Source: UBA1672 sp964587815
GTDB lineage: Bacteria > Pseudomonadota > Alphaproteobacteria > Micavibrionales > Micavibrionaceae
NCBI GenBank assembly: GCA_964587815.1
Contig: CAZPMH010000014.1
Location: 1 to 55,162, forward strand
Reading direction: 5' to 3'
Length of the DNA stretch: 55,162 nt
In this document: positions 51,827-55,162 of the stretch, one piece after another
How the letters are laid out: every line of letters starts with the position of its first letter
Position numbering within the stretch: the stretch's first letter is position 1
The notes under the pieces: generated by a model
Told to the model about the DNA's origin: nothing
The model's input: the letters and a program-made list of their open reading frames with translations, nothing else
Database searches by the model: none
Translations under genes and position numbers: made by a program

Positions 51827-53434
51827 TTATTTACCTTTACAAGGATCAATATAAACAGGATCAGGCTCGGCAACAACCACCCATCCATCTTGAGTCACCC
51901 CGTCATTGCGCCCAAAACCTGATTTAGCCGATTCCTCTCCTTGCACAGCCCCCTCAACAACATCCTGAGCGCGAATTTTTTTCTTCAACAAAGCCAACCC
52001 TTTTTCCGTATTTTCCGCAAGATCGGCATCGGGTAAGTTAACCTGCCCCTGCTCGTAAAGCGGCTCTGCAACATCATCTTCAACCTCAAACGGTTGCGAA
52101 TAATCAGGCTTCTCCTCTACAAAACTATAACCGGCCATGGCGATTGAGCCGGTTGATAATCGCAAAAAAGAATGAATATGTGACATCTTAGTTCCCGCAA
52201 ACACATGCCCGCCAACGGTTATTCCACGCGGTGACAAATGCAAAACACGCCCGTAATTTGTCATCTCATTCGATTCTGAAGCGCTATCCGCGCTGGCCTC
52301 TGCACTATCATCAGAAGCGATCAGCTCCCCTTCCCCACCGCCTGCAAGGCTCGCGGCCATCAGCAAAGTAATGCGCCCACTCTCTTCCACATCAAGCCCG
52401 CGCATCGAATACGCATAACGCGCATCATCAGCATAAAAATACCGCTGTAATATCACATCACCGTTATCGGGCCCTAACATTGCAAACCAAACACCCTTGG
52501 CCGAAAAATCATCACGCGAATCAACATCTCCTGCAACCAAAATTGCTCCGCGACCGTCTTGCGCGCTATGAAGCAACTGCGCAGATGCCCCGCGACGGAA
52601 CTCCTGCTGCCACTCCAAAGATAAATCAGGGCGAAGCCTTAAAACCCACGCATTGGACAACCCAAAATTATTATCAAAACGCCCCGTAGCAATATACCGC
52701 CCTTGGCCTTCAAAATTTTTCGAAACGCTCAAATTCAAAATTTCTGAATTTCCACCCAAAAAGTAAGAACGCTGCAGGCGCTCCTCTCCATTCTTATCCA
52801 AGGAATATAACCGAGCAACCTGCTGCACAACACCATCAGCCGCCCCCGAAATCGCGCTTTCTGACGTTGCAGAAACGATCCACCCATCATTTTTGATATC
52901 AGAAATAATCGCGCGCGGCCTTAAAGAAAAACGGGCATCAGAAAAAGATTTTTGATTTTTCAATCTCCCGTTAAAAGTGAAAAAACCCACCCAAAACCCG
53001 GCACGTTGCCCACCACCTACGGCTTGATGCCCCAAAACAACAAACCCACCATCATGGGGGTGTACGTCTGCAATTGATATCAACCCGTTTACAGCTTGAG
53101 TTTTATGCCAAACATCGCGTCCGTGCATATCAAATTGAGTAAATAACAAATGCGGGCGCACATCACGAAACGCTTTTTGAACGCCAACAGCAAGAACGCC
53201 CTCGCTTGTTTCAACGACATGGCTAAACCGCTCCTCAGAGTTTTCACCACCAAATGTCGAGTTCCATAAAATCGGAGCGCCCGGAACAGGGGCATTTAAA
53301 CGCGTCACCATTTCAAATGGGGGTGTACAATCCTGAGCTTGGGCACGTTCAGGCAAGAGAAGAACCGAGCACATACACAGGAAAACCACCACCAAGAAAA
53401 ATGAGCGGTTGAATGTTAAAGACGCTTTATGCAT
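51827..53434 (-). CDS. Exported protein with propeller-like repeats
   Basis: About 535 aa from ATG 53434. Signal peptide MHKASLTFNRSFFLVVVFLC..., cleavage near AQA/QDC. Repeated short beta segments with W-x-x-x-F-G-G, GGFVVLGH, GWIVSAT, RYIATGRF and GAILVAGD suggest a beta-propeller-like fold. An Asp/Glu/Ser low-complexity patch lies at about 400 and the C-terminus has DPCKGK. The frame continues upstream but only the part from 53434 has signal-peptide support; no clear ribosome site. Not recognised by family. It lies 29 bases upstream of rluD. Confidence 0.65.
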   Translation of the reverse strand: MHKASLTFNRSFFLVVVFLCMCSVLLLPERAQAQDCTPPFEMVTRLNAPVPGAPILWNSTFGGENSEERFSHVVETSEGVLAVGVQKAFRDVRPHLLFTQFDMHGRDVWHKTQAVNGLISIADVHPHDGGFVVLGHQAVGGGQRAGFWVGFFTFNGRLKNQKSFSDARFSLRPRAIISDIKNDGWIVSATSESAISGAADGVVQQVARLYSLDKNGEERLQRSYFLGGNSEILNLSVSKNFEGQGRYIATGRFDNNFGLSNAWVLRLRPDLSLEWQQEFRRGASAQLLHSAQDGRGAILVAGDVDSRDDFSAKGVWFAMLGPDNGDVILQRYFYADDARYAYSMRGLDVEESGRITLLMAASLAGGGEGELIASDDSAEASADSASESNEMTNYGRVLHLSPRGITVGGHVFAGTKMSHIHSFLRLSTGSIAMAGYSFVEEKPDYSQPFEVEDDVAEPLYEQGQVNLPDADLAENTEKGLALLKKKIRAQDVVEGAVQGEESAKSGFGRNDGVTQDGWVVVAEPDPVYIDPCKGK

Positions 53435-53556
53435 TGTTATACGCGTAAATTTAAAGCAAAAAGAAAACATGAAGTTTTTGCACGGTTCAGGACTGCAGGG
53501 CGAAAACACGTTTCAGAACAGAAACGCACATATAAGTGTAAGGCCATTAACGTAAA

Positions 53557-54591
53557 ATGTCTATGAAAGTTCTTATAATCTCTGACGCATGGCACCCACA
53601 GGTCAACGGCGTTGTCAGAACATACGAACATCTGGTTGAGGAAATTACCGCGCAAGGTGCAATCTCAGAAGTCATCGGCCCCGCCAACTTTGCAGCCAGC
53701 ATTCCTATGCCCTTCTATCCTGAAATTAAGCTCGTTATCCGCCCCTATCGCAGGCTCAGACGTCTAATTGAGGATTTCAAACCCGATAAAATCCACATCG
53801 CAACCGAAGGCCCCTTGGGGTGGGCGGCGCGCAAATATTGCATGAAAAACGATCTGAAATTCAGCACGTCTTATCACACACAGTTCCCCGACTACATCGC
53901 AAAACGCTTTGCATGGGCCATCCCCCCACTCTACAATATGGCGCATAAGTCCGGCATCAAAATCGTACGTCGCTTCCATGCATCATCGGCAAAAATCATG
54001 GTTGCAAGCCAAAGTCTCGAAGATCAGCTCAAAAGCTGGCAGTTTGAAACACCAATGGCACGCTTAACCCGCGGCGTTGATTTTGAGGTTTTCAAACCGG
54101 GGAAAAAAATAATCTTAAATGACAAAAAAACACCGATTGCCTTATATGTCGGCCGCATCGCGATTGAAAAAAACCTCGAAGATTTTTTGAAAATGCCATG
54201 GAATGGAACAAAGCTGCTCGTCGGTGACGGCCCCGCACGATCAGAACTGGAAAAGAAATTCCCTGACGCAGTTTTCGTAGGTAAAAAAACAGGGCACGAA
54301 CTGGCCGATTATTACCGCGCAGCAGATATATTTATATTCCCCTCACGGACAGATACATTCGGTATCGTCCTAATCGAAGCCCTCGCCTGCGGTCTGCCTG
54401 TTGCGGCATACAATGTTATTGGCCCTAAAGATATCATTACGGATGAGCGCCTCGGCGCCCTTTGCGAAACCGACCTAAGCCAAGCCGCGGAACGAGCCAT
54501 GAAAACCGCAAACTCGACATTCTGCACAAATCACGTCAAACAAAATTACAGCTGGGCCGAAGCTGGCAAACAATTCTTAGACGCCATATAA
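53557..54591 (+). CDS. GT4-family glycosyltransferase
   Basis: 344 aa. N-terminal acceptor-binding half has SDAWHPQVNGVVRTYEHL (a GT4 hallmark) and HTQFPDYI. C-terminal donor half has the LYVGRIAIEKNLE, LLVGDGP and E-x7-E (FPSRTDTFGIVLIEALACGLPVAA) motifs. It resembles enzymes adding mannose or other sugars to lipid or polysaccharide. The substrate is unknown. Its ATG (MSMKVLIISDAW) is clear, and cpdR follows after 28 bases. Confidence 0.87.
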   Translation: MSMKVLIISDAWHPQVNGVVRTYEHLVEEITAQGAISEVIGPANFAASIPMPFYPEIKLVIRPYRRLRRLIEDFKPDKIHIATEGPLGWAARKYCMKNDLKFSTSYHTQFPDYIAKRFAWAIPPLYNMAHKSGIKIVRRFHASSAKIMVASQSLEDQLKSWQFETPMARLTRGVDFEVFKPGKKIILNDKKTPIALYVGRIAIEKNLEDFLKMPWNGTKLLVGDGPARSELEKKFPDAVFVGKKTGHELADYYRAADIFIFPSRTDTFGIVLIEALACGLPVAAYNVIGPKDIITDERLGALCETDLSQAAERAMKTANSTFCTNHVKQNYSWAEAGKQFLDAI

Positions 54592-54619
54592 TCAAACAAA
54601 CAACAACGGAAGAAATATT

Positions 54620-55015
54620 GTGGCAAAAATTTTGCTGGTTGAAGATCAAAAAGCACTACTGAACTTTCTGCAAATCGCACTCGGGCGCGAAGGGTTTGAG
54701 GTTACGGCTCTTGATAATGGAAAAGACGCGCTCAACACTCTAAAGCACAATAAAGAAGCCCCTTTCGATCTTCTTCTAACCGATATCATCATCCCCGGAA
54801 TAGATGGAATAGAACTGGCCGAACAAGCTAAAAAACTATGCCCTGAGATAAAAATTATGTTCATCACCGGCTTCAGCGCTATGGCCGTAAAAGCAGAACA
54901 AAGCGCCGAGCATACCTTGAAAGATGACGATGCAAAGGTGCTGTCCAAACCCTTTCATCTGGGCGATGTGGTTGATCAGGTCAAAACCTTGCTGGCCAAA
55001 ACCACAATTCACTAA
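54620..55015 (+). CDS. cpdR: CpdR-like single-domain response regulator
   Basis: 131 aa. Receiver motifs are VEDQ, LLTDIIIPGIDG (phospho-Asp), MFITGF and LSKPF. The MFITGFSAMAVKA and LSKPFHLGDVV stretches are diagnostic for CpdR, which in Caulobacter links the CckA phosphorelay to ClpXP protease localisation and cell-cycle proteolysis. It starts at GTG 54620 and precedes a tRNA-Val by 94 bases. Confidence 0.85.
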   Translation: MAKILLVEDQKALLNFLQIALGREGFEVTALDNGKDALNTLKHNKEAPFDLLLTDIIIPGIDGIELAEQAKKLCPEIKIMFITGFSAMAVKAEQSAEHTLKDDDAKVLSKPFHLGDVVDQVKTLLAKTTIH

Positions 55016-55109
55016 CGCACACAACAATAAGTCTTGGCGCTAAATTCAAAAATTCCACTTGAAATCTGAAAGAAATACGCGTAATCCTAACAAACTTATC
55101 GCACAGAGT

Positions 55110-55162
55110 GGGCGGTTAGCTCAGCGGTAGAGCACTTGCTCGACACGCAAGGGGTCACTGGT
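55110..55162 (+). tRNA. tRNA-Val (GAC), truncated by the window end
   Basis: Acceptor 5' strand GGGCGGT, D-arm GCTCAGCGGTAGAGC and anticodon stem CTTGC/GCAAG around TCGACAC (anticodon GAC) are present. The T-arm and 3' acceptor lie past the last base. Confidence 0.9.

Overview
The window reads as chromosomal DNA of an alphaproteobacterium with moderate G+C content. Two conserved alphaproteobacterial blocks support this. One is erpA / dgt / SPOR protein / nagZ / scpA / scpB / tatA / tatB / tatC followed by zapE and mdh. The other is murA / hisG / UPF0262 / infA / maf / rng. A CpdR-type response regulator also fits. The order cannot be fixed from sequence alone. A Micavibrionales-like or other small-genome lineage would fit the wealth of secreted wall-active enzymes, but that is a guess.

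Layout. 1-5.5 kb: three lysozyme-fold (SLT) proteins, two of them tandem paralogues with different C-terminal peptidase domains (M23 versus M15). 5.6-8.4 kb: a SpoIIAA-like protein, a type-2 malate dehydrogenase and two unknown genes. 8.4-16.5 kb: one long leftward run (dgt, SPOR, nagZ, scpA, scpB, a 54-aa membrane peptide, tatA, a 142-aa membrane protein, tatB, tatC, zapE), with many 4-bp stop/start overlaps. 16.5-22.2 kb: erpA, a YidB-like protein, a PfkB kinase, xthA, then a lipoprotein pseudo-hydrolase, an exported NTF2-like protein and a Tat-exported SDR. 22.2-28.1 kb: a racemase, a carboxyltransferase without biotin carrier, a DUF4197 lipoprotein, a CBS protein, small unknowns and a cold-shock gene with a hairpin leader. 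28.4-30.0 kb: an unknown gene with two GxxH motifs, flanked by 92-bp direct repeats. 30.1-32.8 kb: a netrin-like exported protein, tRNA-Thr, and an ECF sigma / one-TM protein / periplasmic metal-sensor-like operon next to a repeat protein. 33-38.5 kb: the dcd-murA-hisG-UPF0262-infA-maf-rng run. 38.6-44.9 kb: a lipoprotein plus HExxH protein pair, tRNA-Phe, a CDF transporter and an 866-aa FecR-domain surface protein. 44.9-48.0 kb: glpD-glpK. 48.1-55.2 kb: a CheY-like regulator, a YjbH-like outer-membrane protein, an RluD-type synthase, an exported propeller-like protein, a GT4 glycosyltransferase, cpdR and a truncated tRNA-Val.

Much of the window serves the cell envelope: wall hydrolases, MurA, NagZ, SPOR, Tat export, YjbH, FecR and lipoproteins. 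Chromosome maintenance (ScpAB, ZapE, XthA, Dgt) and central metabolism make up most of the rest. No CRISPR array, insertion sequence, prophage or integrase was seen. The least explained pieces are the tandem hydrolase paralogues, the two extra membrane proteins inside the tat operon, the repeat-flanked GxxH gene, the lipoprotein/HExxH pair and the Cnr-like sigma locus.
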